Shown in pieces: positions 51,291 to 62,600 of a DNA stretch of 64,000 nt. Each line of letters starts with the position of its first letter. Position 1 is the first letter of the stretch. Origin of the DNA: Burkholderiales bacterium Ga0077544 (GTDB taxonomy: Bacteria; Pseudomonadota; Gammaproteobacteria; Burkholderiales; Burkholderiaceae_D); assembly GCA_001464355.1 (NCBI GenBank), contig LNEU01000029.1:23340-87339 (forward strand), read 5' to 3'. Both the position numbers and the translations under genes were made by a program. The notes beneath the pieces are model-generated. The model saw nothing but the letters and a program-made list of their open reading frames with translations, was not told where the DNA came from and did not search any database.

Positions 51291-51382
51291 TTCTGGACGG
51301 TATTTGGATTGCATCGGCTTTGTATCTGAACCTCATCTTGGCGCTCACTCAGCAAAACGCAGAAAGAGAACGTCGCTGCAGT

Positions 51383-51388
51383 TATAAT
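51383..51388 (+). promoter_or_regulatory. Probable -10 element of the thrC promoter
   Basis: TATAAT lies 15 bases before ATG 51403 and 39 before ATG 51427, with no clear -35. Together with the hom terminator it suggests that thrC has its own transcript. Confidence 0.35.
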
Positions 51389-51426
51389 GAGGGCTTGCTT
51401 TTATGCCTTTGAGCCTATCCCACGAC

Positions 51427-52887
51427 ATGCAATATATCTCGACTCGCGGTGCGTCCGCTGCCCAATCCTTTTCTCAAATCCTGCTCGGCGGTCTTGCGCC
51501 TGATGGCGGTTTGTATTTGCCGGCTGAATATCCGCAAGTTACGAGCGCAGAACTCGATGCATGGCGCACGCTGTCTTATGCCGACCTGGCATTCGAAGTA
51601 TTGAAAAAATTCGCCACCGATATTCCGGAAGCGGATTTGCATGCACTCGTGCACAAGACCTACACCGCGGATGTATATCGCAATGTGCGTCACGGCGAAG
51701 AAGCTTCGCGTATCACGCCGCTGCGTTTGGTTGAAGAAAAAGACGGCAGCAAGTTGATGCTGCAAGCGCTGTCAAATGGCCCGACGCTGGCGTTCAAGGA
51801 CATGGCGATGCAATTGCTCGGCAATCTGTTCGAGTACACGCTGGCCAAGCAACATGCAGAATTGAATATTTTCGGCGCGACCTCTGGCGATACAGGCAGC
51901 GCTGCAGAGTACGCGATGCGCGGCAAGAAGGGCATCCGTGTCTTCATGCTGTCGCCGCACAAAAAGATGAGTGCATTCCAGACTGCACAAATGTTCAGTC
52001 TGCAAGACCCGAATATTTTTAACATTGCGGTCGATGGTGTATTCGATGATTGCCAGGATATGGTCAAGGCTGTTTCGAATGACCACGAGTTCAAGCAGAA
52101 GCAAAAAATCGGCACTGTTAATTCGATCAACTGGGCGCGTGTTGTGGCGCAGGTTATCTATTACTTCCGTGGCTACTTGAGTGCGACCACCAGCAACGAA
52201 CAAAAAGTATCGTTCACCGTACCGTCCGGCAATTTCGGCAATATCTGCGCCGGTCACATTGCGCGCATGATGGGCTTGCCTATACATCAACTGGTTGCGG
52301 CAACCAACGAGAACGACGTGCTGGATGAATTTTTCCGCACCGGTGTATACCGGGTCCGTAAGTCGGCCGAGACCTATCACACCACCAGCCCGAGTATGGA
52401 TATCAGCAAAGCGTCGAACTTTGAACGCTTCATCTTTGATCTGTTGAATCGTGACGGCGAGCGCGTGCGTGCCTTGTTCCATAAAGTGGAAACACAAGGT
52501 GGCTTCGATCTGTCCGGCAAGCCGGGCAGCGATGGCGACGAGTTCAAAAATATTTCACAGTTCGGTTTTGTTTCCGGTAAATCCACACACACGGATCGCC
52601 TCGCGACCATACGTGATCTGCAAGCCAAATATGACTTGATGATAGACACGCACACCGCCGATGGCGTCAAGGTCGCACGTGAACATCTGACGCCGGGCGT
52701 CACGATGATCGTGCTGGAAACAGCCTTGCCAGCGAAGTTCAACGAAACGATACGCGAAGCTCTGGGGCGCGATGCAGAACGCCCGGCCGGCTTCGAAAAC
52801 ATTGAAGATTTGCCGCAACGCTTTGAAGTGATGACAACTGATATCAACAAGATGAAAGCCTTCATCTCTGCGAATACCGACCTGTAA
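51427..52887 (+). CDS. thrC: Threonine synthase
   Basis: Converts O-phosphohomoserine to threonine with PLP. 486 residues from ATG 51427 (MQYISTRGASAAQSF), the usual family start; ATG 51403 would add eight residues. Neither has a clear ribosome site. Key parts: the PLP lysine in NGPTLAFKDMAMQLLGN, FGATSGDTGSAAEYA, and FTVPSGNFGNICAGHIARMMG. This is the long, type 2 threonine synthase of enterics and betaproteobacteria. Confidence 0.95.
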   Translation: MQYISTRGASAAQSFSQILLGGLAPDGGLYLPAEYPQVTSAELDAWRTLSYADLAFEVLKKFATDIPEADLHALVHKTYTADVYRNVRHGEEASRITPLRLVEEKDGSKLMLQALSNGPTLAFKDMAMQLLGNLFEYTLAKQHAELNIFGATSGDTGSAAEYAMRGKKGIRVFMLSPHKKMSAFQTAQMFSLQDPNIFNIAVDGVFDDCQDMVKAVSNDHEFKQKQKIGTVNSINWARVVAQVIYYFRGYLSATTSNEQKVSFTVPSGNFGNICAGHIARMMGLPIHQLVAATNENDVLDEFFRTGVYRVRKSAETYHTTSPSMDISKASNFERFIFDLLNRDGERVRALFHKVETQGGFDLSGKPGSDGDEFKNISQFGFVSGKSTHTDRLATIRDLQAKYDLMIDTHTADGVKVAREHLTPGVTMIVLETALPAKFNETIREALGRDAERPAGFENIEDLPQRFEVMTTDINKMKAFISANTDL

Positions 52888-52972
52888 GATCAGGCTAGCA
52901 GCATTGTGTGCTGCTGGTTTCTTTGCATGATCTCTTCTTTACGCGTTCTTTCAACAGATTATCGAGCCAAGC

Positions 52973-54226
52973 ATGACTGAGCCAAAACCGATGTTGAGCG
53001 TTGCCGAAGCATTAGCTTTTCTGCTTGCTTCGGCAAGGCAGATTACCGAAACCAACATTCTGCCTACACTGGAAGCCAATGGCCGCATTCTTGCCGTGGC
53101 TCAAACGTCGCAACTGGATGTGCCACCGGTCGATAACACCTCGATGGATGGCTACGCAGTGCGCGCTGCAGATTGCGTTAGTGGAGAAGCGACTTTACGC
53201 GTCAGTCAGCGCATTCCCGCCGGTCATGTTGGTCAACCTTTGGAAGCCGGTTGCGCCGCGCGTATTTTTACCGGCGCCATGATTCCTCAGGGTGCGGATG
53301 CAGTCGTGATGCAGGAAGTCTGCGTCGCATCGAAAGATGCCGACGGCGATCTGGTTACCGTCAAACACGCACCGCAATCCGGAGAATGGATACGCCGTGC
53401 TGGCGAAGATATACGTGCCGACAGTACAATTTTGTCGGCGGGCCAGCGTCTGCGCGCGCAAGAGATGGGTTTGGCGGCGTCGGTCGGCCTGGCGCAATTG
53501 CCAGTCGTGCGCAAATTGCGCGTCGCTGTCTTTTTCACCGGTGACGAACTTGCGATGCCGGGCGATGCATTGAAGCCGGGGGCGATCTATAACTCGAATA
53601 AATTTACCTTGCGCGGTTTGCTGGAAAATCTCGGTTGCGATATCACCGACTACGGCATCGTGCCTGACACACTGGCTGCCACGCGCGACACCTTGCGCCG
53701 TGCTGCGGCCGAACACGATCTGATCATCACGTCAGGCGGCGTATCGGTGGGCGAAGAAGATCACATCAAGCCGGCGGTAGAGGCCGAAGGACATCTGAAC
53801 ATGTGGCAGATCGCCGTCAAGCCGGGCAAGCCGCTCGCGTTTGGCGAGGTCAGGCGCGCAGGCACATCCGACACGACGAACGACACCGCGTTTTTCCTTG
53901 GCTTGCCGGGTAATCCGGTGTCGAGTTTTGTTACCTTTCTGCTGTTTGTGCGTCCGTTCATTCTGCGCTTGCAAGGTGTGGCTGATGTCGCGCCACAAGC
54001 CTATTTGATGCGTGCTGATTTCGACTTGCCGAAAGGCGACCGGCGCAATGAATTTTTGCGTGCGAAAATCAATGCTGAAGGTGGTCTGGATCTATTCGCC
54101 AACCAGAGTTCCGGCGTATTGACGTCGACCGTATGGGGCGACGGCTTGATCGATAATCCACCGGGCAAGGCGATTGCAAAAGGCGACATCGTGCGATTTA
54201 TTTCATTCAGCGATTTGATGCACTGA
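52973..54226 (+). CDS. moeA: Molybdopterin molybdenumtransferase MoeA
   Basis: Inserts molybdenum into adenylated molybdopterin. 417 residues. Domain III, with IITSGGVSVGEEDHIKPAVE, binds the pterin, and GNPVSSFVTFLLFVRP leads to the C-terminal domain IV. The N-terminal part has VPPVDNTSMDGYAVRAAD. First gene of moeA-moaD-moaE, 8 bases before moaD. Confidence 0.95.
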   Translation: MTEPKPMLSVAEALAFLLASARQITETNILPTLEANGRILAVAQTSQLDVPPVDNTSMDGYAVRAADCVSGEATLRVSQRIPAGHVGQPLEAGCAARIFTGAMIPQGADAVVMQEVCVASKDADGDLVTVKHAPQSGEWIRRAGEDIRADSTILSAGQRLRAQEMGLAASVGLAQLPVVRKLRVAVFFTGDELAMPGDALKPGAIYNSNKFTLRGLLENLGCDITDYGIVPDTLAATRDTLRRAAAEHDLIITSGGVSVGEEDHIKPAVEAEGHLNMWQIAVKPGKPLAFGEVRRAGTSDTTNDTAFFLGLPGNPVSSFVTFLLFVRPFILRLQGVADVAPQAYLMRADFDLPKGDRRNEFLRAKINAEGGLDLFANQSSGVLTSTVWGDGLIDNPPGKAIAKGDIVRFISFSDLMH

Positions 54227-54234
54227 GTATACAA

Positions 54235-54492
54235 ATGAACATTCAACTTCGATTTTTTGCCAGTGTGCGTGAAGCACTCGGCGTATCCCAAGAGTCCGTT
54301 ATCGTACCGGCCGATGTCACTACCGTGGGCGGCGTACGTGCATTTTTACAGCAACGCGGCGGCGTGTGGGCAGAAGCGTTAGCCGACAGACGTTCTTTGC
54401 GCATGGCTTACGATCAGGAAATGACCGATGCTGCGGCTACCATCAAGGACGGCGGCGAAGTCGCGTTTTTCCCTCCTGTCACTGGCGGCTGA
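54235..54492 (+). CDS. moaD: Molybdopterin synthase sulfur carrier MoaD
   Basis: Beta-grasp (ubiquitin-like) carrier of 85 residues. It ends in FFPPVTGG, whose terminal Gly-Gly is adenylated and thiocarboxylated to carry sulfur. It begins MNIQLRFFASVREALG. Partner MoaE follows 48 bases on. Confidence 0.95.
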   Translation: MNIQLRFFASVREALGVSQESVIVPADVTTVGGVRAFLQQRGGVWAEALADRRSLRMAYDQEMTDAAATIKDGGEVAFFPPVTGG

Positions 54493-54540
54493 TTTCTGAA
54501 AATAAATAGCAGGCAAGCTAGGCAAGACCGAGAGAACATC

Positions 54541-55029
54541 ATGACGATACGCGTTCAAACCGAAGATTTCGATGTCAGCAAGGAAGTCGCAGACTTGCGC
54601 GCCAACAGCCCGCAGGTAGGCGCGGTGGTTACCTTCATCGGTACTGTGCGCGACATGAACGACGGTTCCAGCGTGGCCGAGATGGAGCTGGAACACTATC
54701 CCGGCATGACCGAAAAAGCCTTGCAGAATATCGTCGAGCAAGCCAGGGTGCGCTGGCCGATTTTCGACGCATTGGTGATCCATCGCGTTGGCCCTTTGCT
54801 GCCACTGGAGCAAATCGTCCTGGTCGCCGTTACCTCCGCGCATCGCGGCGAGGCGTTCTCTGCCTGCGAATTCATCATCGATTACCTGAAAACCGATGCA
54901 CCGTTCTGGAAGAAGGAACAAACCCCGCAAGGCGCACGCTGGGTGGATGCACGTTCCACTGACGATACGGCGCTGGCGAAATGGGCTGCTGTATCGAACA
55001 AAGACGAGCACAAGGACGCCGGTAAATGA
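54541..55029 (+). CDS. moaE: Molybdopterin synthase catalytic subunit MoaE
   Basis: Combines with MoaD to place dithiolene sulfurs on cyclic pyranopterin. 162 residues. Conserved parts: GAVVTFIGTVRDMNDG, LELEHYPGMTEKAL, HRVGPLLPLEQIVLVAV, HRGEAF and DYLKTDAPFWKKE, including the catalytic Lys pair. The stop overlaps the crcB start as ATGA. Confidence 0.95.
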   Translation: MTIRVQTEDFDVSKEVADLRANSPQVGAVVTFIGTVRDMNDGSSVAEMELEHYPGMTEKALQNIVEQARVRWPIFDALVIHRVGPLLPLEQIVLVAVTSAHRGEAFSACEFIIDYLKTDAPFWKKEQTPQGARWVDARSTDDTALAKWAAVSNKDEHKDAGK

Positions 55030-55400
55030 TGAGCTGGCTCGCCGTTGGCGCAGGTGCCGCGATGGGTGCGTGGCTTCGCTGGTGGTTGGGCCTGTGGTTT
55101 AACCTGGTTAATCCACAGATCGCTTTTGGTACTTTGTTTGCGAATCTGGCTGGCGGTTATCTGGTCGGTCTTGCCGTTGCTTTTTTCAGCAGTCATACTG
55201 GCATTTCACCGGAGTGGCGTCTGTTCGCGATTACCGGATTTCTCGGCGGCCTGACTACTTTTTCCACTTTTTCAGCCGAAGCAGTTCTGCTGCTGCAACG
55301 CGGCGATTACCTTTGGGCGCTGGCGCATACCATGCTGCATCTGGTCGGCTCGATTCTGTTCTGCATTGCCGGCTTTGCGACCTACAAGGCATTTGCCTGA
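55026..55400 (+). CDS. crcB: Fluoride ion exporter CrcB/Fluc
   Basis: Small four-helix dual-topology fluoride channel. 124 residues. [14 protein letters not shown] and [15 protein letters not shown] hold the conserved Asn and the FxxTTFST motif. It overlaps moaE, and no fluoride riboswitch is seen, so it may be expressed with the molybdopterin genes. Confidence 0.92.
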   Translation: MMSWLAVGAGAAMGAWLRWWLGLWFNLVNPQIAFGTLFANLAGGYLVGLAVAFFSSHTGISPEWRLFAITGFLGGLTTFSTFSAEAVLLLQRGDYLWALAHTMLHLVGSILFCIAGFATYKAFA

Positions 55401-55468
55401 ATTTGATTCAGCGCAAAATAAGCACTTAAGATTTCCGTCACACTTATTGCATATGGCGCAATGCCATA

Positions 55469-55497
55469 CTTGAAAAAGGGTCGCATTGACCCAATTT
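55469..55497 (+). promoter_or_regulatory. Sigma-32-type promoter of clpB
   Basis: -35 CTTGAAA (55469-55475), a 14-base spacer, and -10 CCCAATTT (55490-55497); only one base departs from CCCCATTT. The start point is about 30 bases before the clpB ATG. Confidence 0.78.
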
Positions 55498-55533
55498 CCC
55501 TCTGCATCAACGATAGTCCGAAGGAGAAATCCA

Positions 55534-58116
<2,583 letters not shown>

Positions 58117-58120
58117 TGGC

Positions 58121-58164
58121 TGCGTAGTCGTCATTCCCGCGCAGGCGGGAATGACGACTACGCA
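58121..58164. repeat. REP/dRS3-like palindrome
   Basis: TGCGTAGTCGTCATTCCCGC (58121-58140) and its exact complement (58145-58164) enclose GCAG: a 20-bp perfect stem. The core ATTCCC-N8-GGGAAT matches the neisserial dRS3 consensus and the dispersed GTCATTCCCGCG-type repeats of many Proteobacteria. It starts 4 bases after the clpB stop. Confidence 0.85.
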
Positions 58165-58174
58165 ATGAAAACCC

Positions 58175-58213
58175 AGGGCGGAAAAGCGTAATACTTTTCC
58201 GCCCTTTATTTTT
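58175..58213 (+). terminator. Terminator of clpB
   Basis: The stem AGGGCGGAAAAG / CTTTTCCGCCCT has a 7-base loop and a TTATTTTTT tail, just after the REP-like palindrome. Confidence 0.9.
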
Positions 58214-58285
58214 TAATGTGGTTTGTTTTTACATCAGCGCAGGGAAGACCTTGCTCTTTATGTCATACGTAAGATGCTTATCGTC

Positions 58286-59050
58286 CTAGGCCTGCGAGCC
58301 GCGAAAGCGAACGAATGCATCATCAACCAGCGGCATCAGCGCAATCACAAACAGGATGAGTGCTAGCGGCAGCACCGTGCTGTAGCCAAGGTACTTGAAG
58401 CCAACTGCACCCAGAATGCCACCGATAAAAAATATCGTGAGTAGCGCGACGTAGAAGATCACCTTTTCATGGCGTGCGCGTACATAGCCTTCGGCGTTTC
58501 TGGCGTTCCTGTGATTCCAGTAAAACATTTTTCCCAGTTCGATGCCGAGATCAGTGACCACGCCGGTTAGATGGGTCGCGCGCATGCCGGCATCCGACAT
58601 CTTGGTCATGACTGCGTTTTGCAGACCCATGATGAAGCAAAGCAGGATCACTGTGAGCGGTACCGTGATGTCGAGATAGGCGTCGAGGTTGGCGCCCAAT
58701 AGGCCGAACAGCAGCAGAAGGAAGGATTCTGCTGCGATTGCAAGCGCATAGGTGCTGTGCAGATTGCGGTGTCTGGCCCAGTTGACCATGATGGAGGTCG
58801 CCGCTGCGCCGCTGATAAACGAGATCATCGAGCCTATGCCCGCGATGACCAGCAAGGCATTGCCGAGTATCAGATTGTCGGAGACGGCGGAGATGAAGCC
58901 CGTCATGTGCGACGTGTATTGGTGCACGGCCAGAAAGCCGCCGGCATTGACGGCCCCTGCAACAAACGCCAGTGCGACGGCGATTTGCTGATTGGCGCGG
59001 AGAGTTCGGGTTTGGCCTGATAACTGTCTGAAAAAATCGAGGGGCTGCAT
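58286..59050 (-). CDS. DUF1275 (YoaK family) membrane protein
   Basis: 254 residues, about seven hydrophobic helices. VAGAVNAGGFLAVHQYTSHMTGFISAVSD is the family's N-terminal signature; CFIMGLQNAVMTKMSDAGMRATHLTGVVTDLGIELG is its second. Distantly MFS-like small transporters of unknown cargo. The stop of the 127-residue gene upstream lies 20 bases before the start, so they form one unit. Confidence 0.83.
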   Translation of the reverse strand: MQPLDFFRQLSGQTRTLRANQQIAVALAFVAGAVNAGGFLAVHQYTSHMTGFISAVSDNLILGNALLVIAGIGSMISFISGAAATSIMVNWARHRNLHSTYALAIAAESFLLLLFGLLGANLDAYLDITVPLTVILLCFIMGLQNAVMTKMSDAGMRATHLTGVVTDLGIELGKMFYWNHRNARNAEGYVRARHEKVIFYVALLTIFFIGGILGAVGFKYLGYSTVLPLALILFVIALMPLVDDAFVRFRGSQA

Positions 59051-59070
59051 GTCTTCCTTGTGACTGGGCG

Positions 59071-59454
59071 CTACGATGAAGAGTAGCGGGAAAACTGGAT
59101 ACCGAGTTTGCGTTCCAGACTTTCTCCCAAACGAGGACCAAGACCGGGGAGTAATGAGCGTAATACGCCGGGGATCTGGTGCAGGCCGTCTTTCATTTCC
59201 TTCGCCATCGGCGGGCCGGTTTTGTCATCAATCCCGCTTGCCAGGGTTTCTCTGCAGCGTACGACAGAACTGACAATACTGTCTGTTAAAAAATCCAGGT
59301 CGCCATTGTCGGTTTCCCTAAGCAGCGCGATCAAATGATCGTAAATGATCAGTATCTCGTTTAATTCCGAGACTGCCATTGCTGCCGGAGTAGCTCCTTT
59401 GGCAACACGTTTGAAGGGCAATACATTATTGCCTTCGGTATTCTTCAAAGACAT
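59071..59454 (-). CDS. Hypothetical cytoplasmic protein
   Basis: 127 residues; no domain that I recognise. No signal peptide or membrane helix. Two amphipathic helices (LNEILIIYDHLIALLRETD and LDFLTDSIVSSVVRCRETL region) are followed by a Gly/Pro/Leu-rich part (IPGVLRSLLPGLGPRLGESLERKLG). An FNR/ANR-like box stands 97 bases upstream, so oxygen-linked control with the DUF1275 gene is possible. It could be a small regulator or an adaptor; this is not supported further. Confidence 0.55.
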   Translation of the reverse strand: MSLKNTEGNNVLPFKRVAKGATPAAMAVSELNEILIIYDHLIALLRETDNGDLDFLTDSIVSSVVRCRETLASGIDDKTGPPMAKEMKDGLHQIPGVLRSLLPGLGPRLGESLERKLGIQFSRYSSS

Positions 59455-59550
59455 GACAGCGCCTGACTTTTTTATTTGACAACAGTGAAGAGTGATACGG
59501 CGCGTGCCGTATGCACAAGCCTACGATACTCGCTGAAATCCCCCCTTATA

Positions 59551-59564
59551 TTGACCAAGCTCAA
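59551..59564 (-). promoter_or_regulatory. FNR/ANR-like box
   Basis: TTGACCAAGCTCAA matches the core TTGA-N6-TCAA, with a palindromic frame but C and C in place of the fifth-position T and A. It lies 97-110 bases before the ATG of the 127-residue gene. Confidence 0.4.
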
Positions 59565-59671
59565 TATGCGCAAAAATAGATTGCATGAATCAAGCTGCTG
59601 AAGGTCGCGGTGCTTCGACCAGCGATGCCAATCTGTCCATCCCAGGCTATCAGTATCCCGTCAGCATCGAA

Positions 59672-62600
59672 TCAATCTTCTATGTTCATCAAGCTGGCGT
59701 TCCCGCCCGCCGCCGTGGTGTTGATACTGACAGTGCGTTCTGTCACCAGTCGCCATAGCGCAATCGGTGCTTCGCTGCTGGTAGCCAGCATAGGCACGAT
59801 GGCACCATCGCGCGCAGCCATGGCCTTCAACACGTCAGACAGTTTGCTGCCGGTACTGCGCTCATAAAGGACCATTGCCAGGTCATCGCAGTATTGAACA
59901 CTGGCGATACAGCGGATTTTGGTGCGCAACTCTTGAGGCAAATCGGCTGGCAATAGCGTTTCGGCGGTCTGCAACAAGACTGCCTGATTGCCTGTCGCCA
60001 GCACTGCTGCCAGTTGATTCAATAGTGCGCTCGAATGGTCGGCGACGCAGAGAATTGCGCCGCGTGCGACAAAGCGCAGGGTGTTGAGTTCGCCGGTGGG
60101 GCCGGGCAATCGCAGACTTAGTCCGGTGAGGCTGTCGCGGGTATAGTTGCGTATGTGCGGTACGAGCACAGGGTGATTGCCGGCTTCGCTCCACGTCAGC
60201 ATTGCAGTTAGTGCGGTTTCGGCCACATGTTGGTGTGCGCTTTCGACTTCCTTGTTCAGCACATCTGCAAGCAAGGCATCGCCGACATTGTGTTGCAGTC
60301 GTTTCAAATACAGCGGGCCGCCGGCCTTGGGACCGGTGCCGGATTTTCCTTCGCCGCCGAATGGCTGCACACCTACCACCGCGCCGACGATATTCCGGTT
60401 CACATAGATGTTGCCGACACGTGCGTGATTGACCGCGGTGTCTACCGTTTCAGTTATGCGTGTATGCACGCCCAGCGTCAGACCAAAGCCGGTTGCATTG
60501 ATGTCGTCAAGCAGTTGCGGCAAGTATTCGCGTGCATAGCGTACTACGTGCAATACCGGACCAAACACTTCGCGCTGCAAGTCTGCAATGCGGTCGATCT
60601 CGATGATGGTAGGTGCGACAAAAGTACCGGCTGCGCTTGTTACCGGGAGCGGCAGTTGCGTCAGTTTTTTTGCAGCACTGCGGGCATGCTCTATGTAAGC
60701 CTGCAGTTTATGTTGCGCCTCTTCGTCTATGACGGGACCGATATCGGTAGCCAGTTGATCCGGACGACCTACCTGTAATTCGCGCAATGCGCCATGCAGC
60801 ATGTGCAGCGTGGCTTCGGCAATATCGCTTTGCAGACACAGCACGCGTAGCGCCGAGCAGCGCTGTCCGGCACTGTCGAAGGCCGATGTGATGACGTCGC
60901 GCACCACTTGCTCGGGCAATGCAGATGAGTCGACGATCATCGCATTCTGCCCGCCGGTTTCTGCGATCAGTGCAATCTCTTGCTGTTCAACGATAGTTCG
61001 CTGCACCAGCGTTCGGTTAATCAGTTGTGCGACTTGCGTGGAGCCGGTGAATACGACGCCGCATATTCTTGCGTTCGCTACCAGTTGTGCACCGACTGTT
61101 TCGCCTCGTCCTGGTACAAATAGCAAAACGTCTTCCGGTATGCCAGCCTGGTGCAGCAGTTGCACTGCACGGAAGGCGATCAGCGGCGTTTGTTCAGCGG
61201 GTTTGGCTAGTACGGTATTGCCCGCCGCCAGCGCCGCGCTTATCTGTCCGATAAAAATCGACAGGGGGAAATTCCACGGGCTGATGCAGACCACCGGCCC
61301 GAGCGCCTTTGCATAACCGGAGTTGGCGATCTGCGCGCTGTAATAACGCAGAAAGTCGACTGCTTCGCGCAATTCGCCAAGCGCATTTGGCAGGGTTTTT
61401 CCTGCTTCACGGATCGCCAGCGCCATCAGTTCCATACCGTGTTGTTCGAGCAATTCTGCGGCTCTACATAATATCGCTGCGCGTTGCACCGGTGCTATCG
61501 CTTGCCACGCATGCGCAGCGAATGCGGCCAGCGCCAGTGCGTTTTCCACCTCCTCGGGCGTGGCTTCCCGTACCGTGCCGACCAGATCGCCGTGGTCGGC
61601 CGGATTGCGTATGACTACGGCCGATAAGGTATGCGGGCGGGTGTTGGGGAGCAAGGGCATGGCATGCCATTGATGGTCGCCAAATTCACTCAAGCCCGCA
61701 CTGAGTGTGCGCAATGCATGTTCGTCGCTGAGGTCTATGCCTGACGAATTGCGGCGCTGTGGTTCATACATGGCGGCAGGCAAGGGGATGGCAGGATGCG
61801 GGGCACTGCCAGCTTCCCTGGCAATTGCCACCGGATCTTTCAGCAGGGTAGCGAGCGAGACTTTGTTGTCGACGATCTGGTTGACGAACGACGAGTTGGC
61901 GCCGTTTTCCAGCAGGCGCCGCACTAGGTAGGCCAACAGCGTTTCGTGGGAACCGACAGGTGCGTAAATGCGGCAAGGTACATTCAATTGATCGCCGCCC
62001 ACTATCTGGTCGTACAAGGCATCCCCCATCCCATGCAGGCACTGGAATTCATAATCCGTGACCTGCATCGCAAGGGCCTGCTGGTAGATCGCCGCGACCG
62101 TCAACGCATTATGTGTGGCGAATTGCGGATAGATGAGCTTGCCGGCTGCCAGCAATTTTTGCGCGCATACCAGATACGAAAGATCGGTATAGGCCTTGCG
62201 CGTATAAACCGGATAAGCGGAGAGGCCCTCGACTTGCGCACGTTTTATTTCGGTGTCCCAGTACGCACCCTTGACCAGTCGCACCATGATTTTTCGGTCG
62301 CTGCGCTGCGTAAGATCGATCAGGTAATCGATCACGCAAAGGCAGCGTTTTTGATATGCCTGCACCACAAAACCCAGGCCATCGAAGCCCGCTAGTTCGG
62401 GATCGAAGGCTAGCGCCTCCATCAGGTCCAGCGATAGCTCTAGGCGGTCGGCTTCTTCGGCATCGATATTGATGCCGATGTCATATTGTTTGGCCAGCAC
62501 AAGCAGGTTTTTCAAACGCGGCAATAGTTCCTGCATGACGCGTGTGCGCTGCGATCTTGTATAGCGCGGATGCAAGGCCGAAAGCTTGACTGAAATGCCT

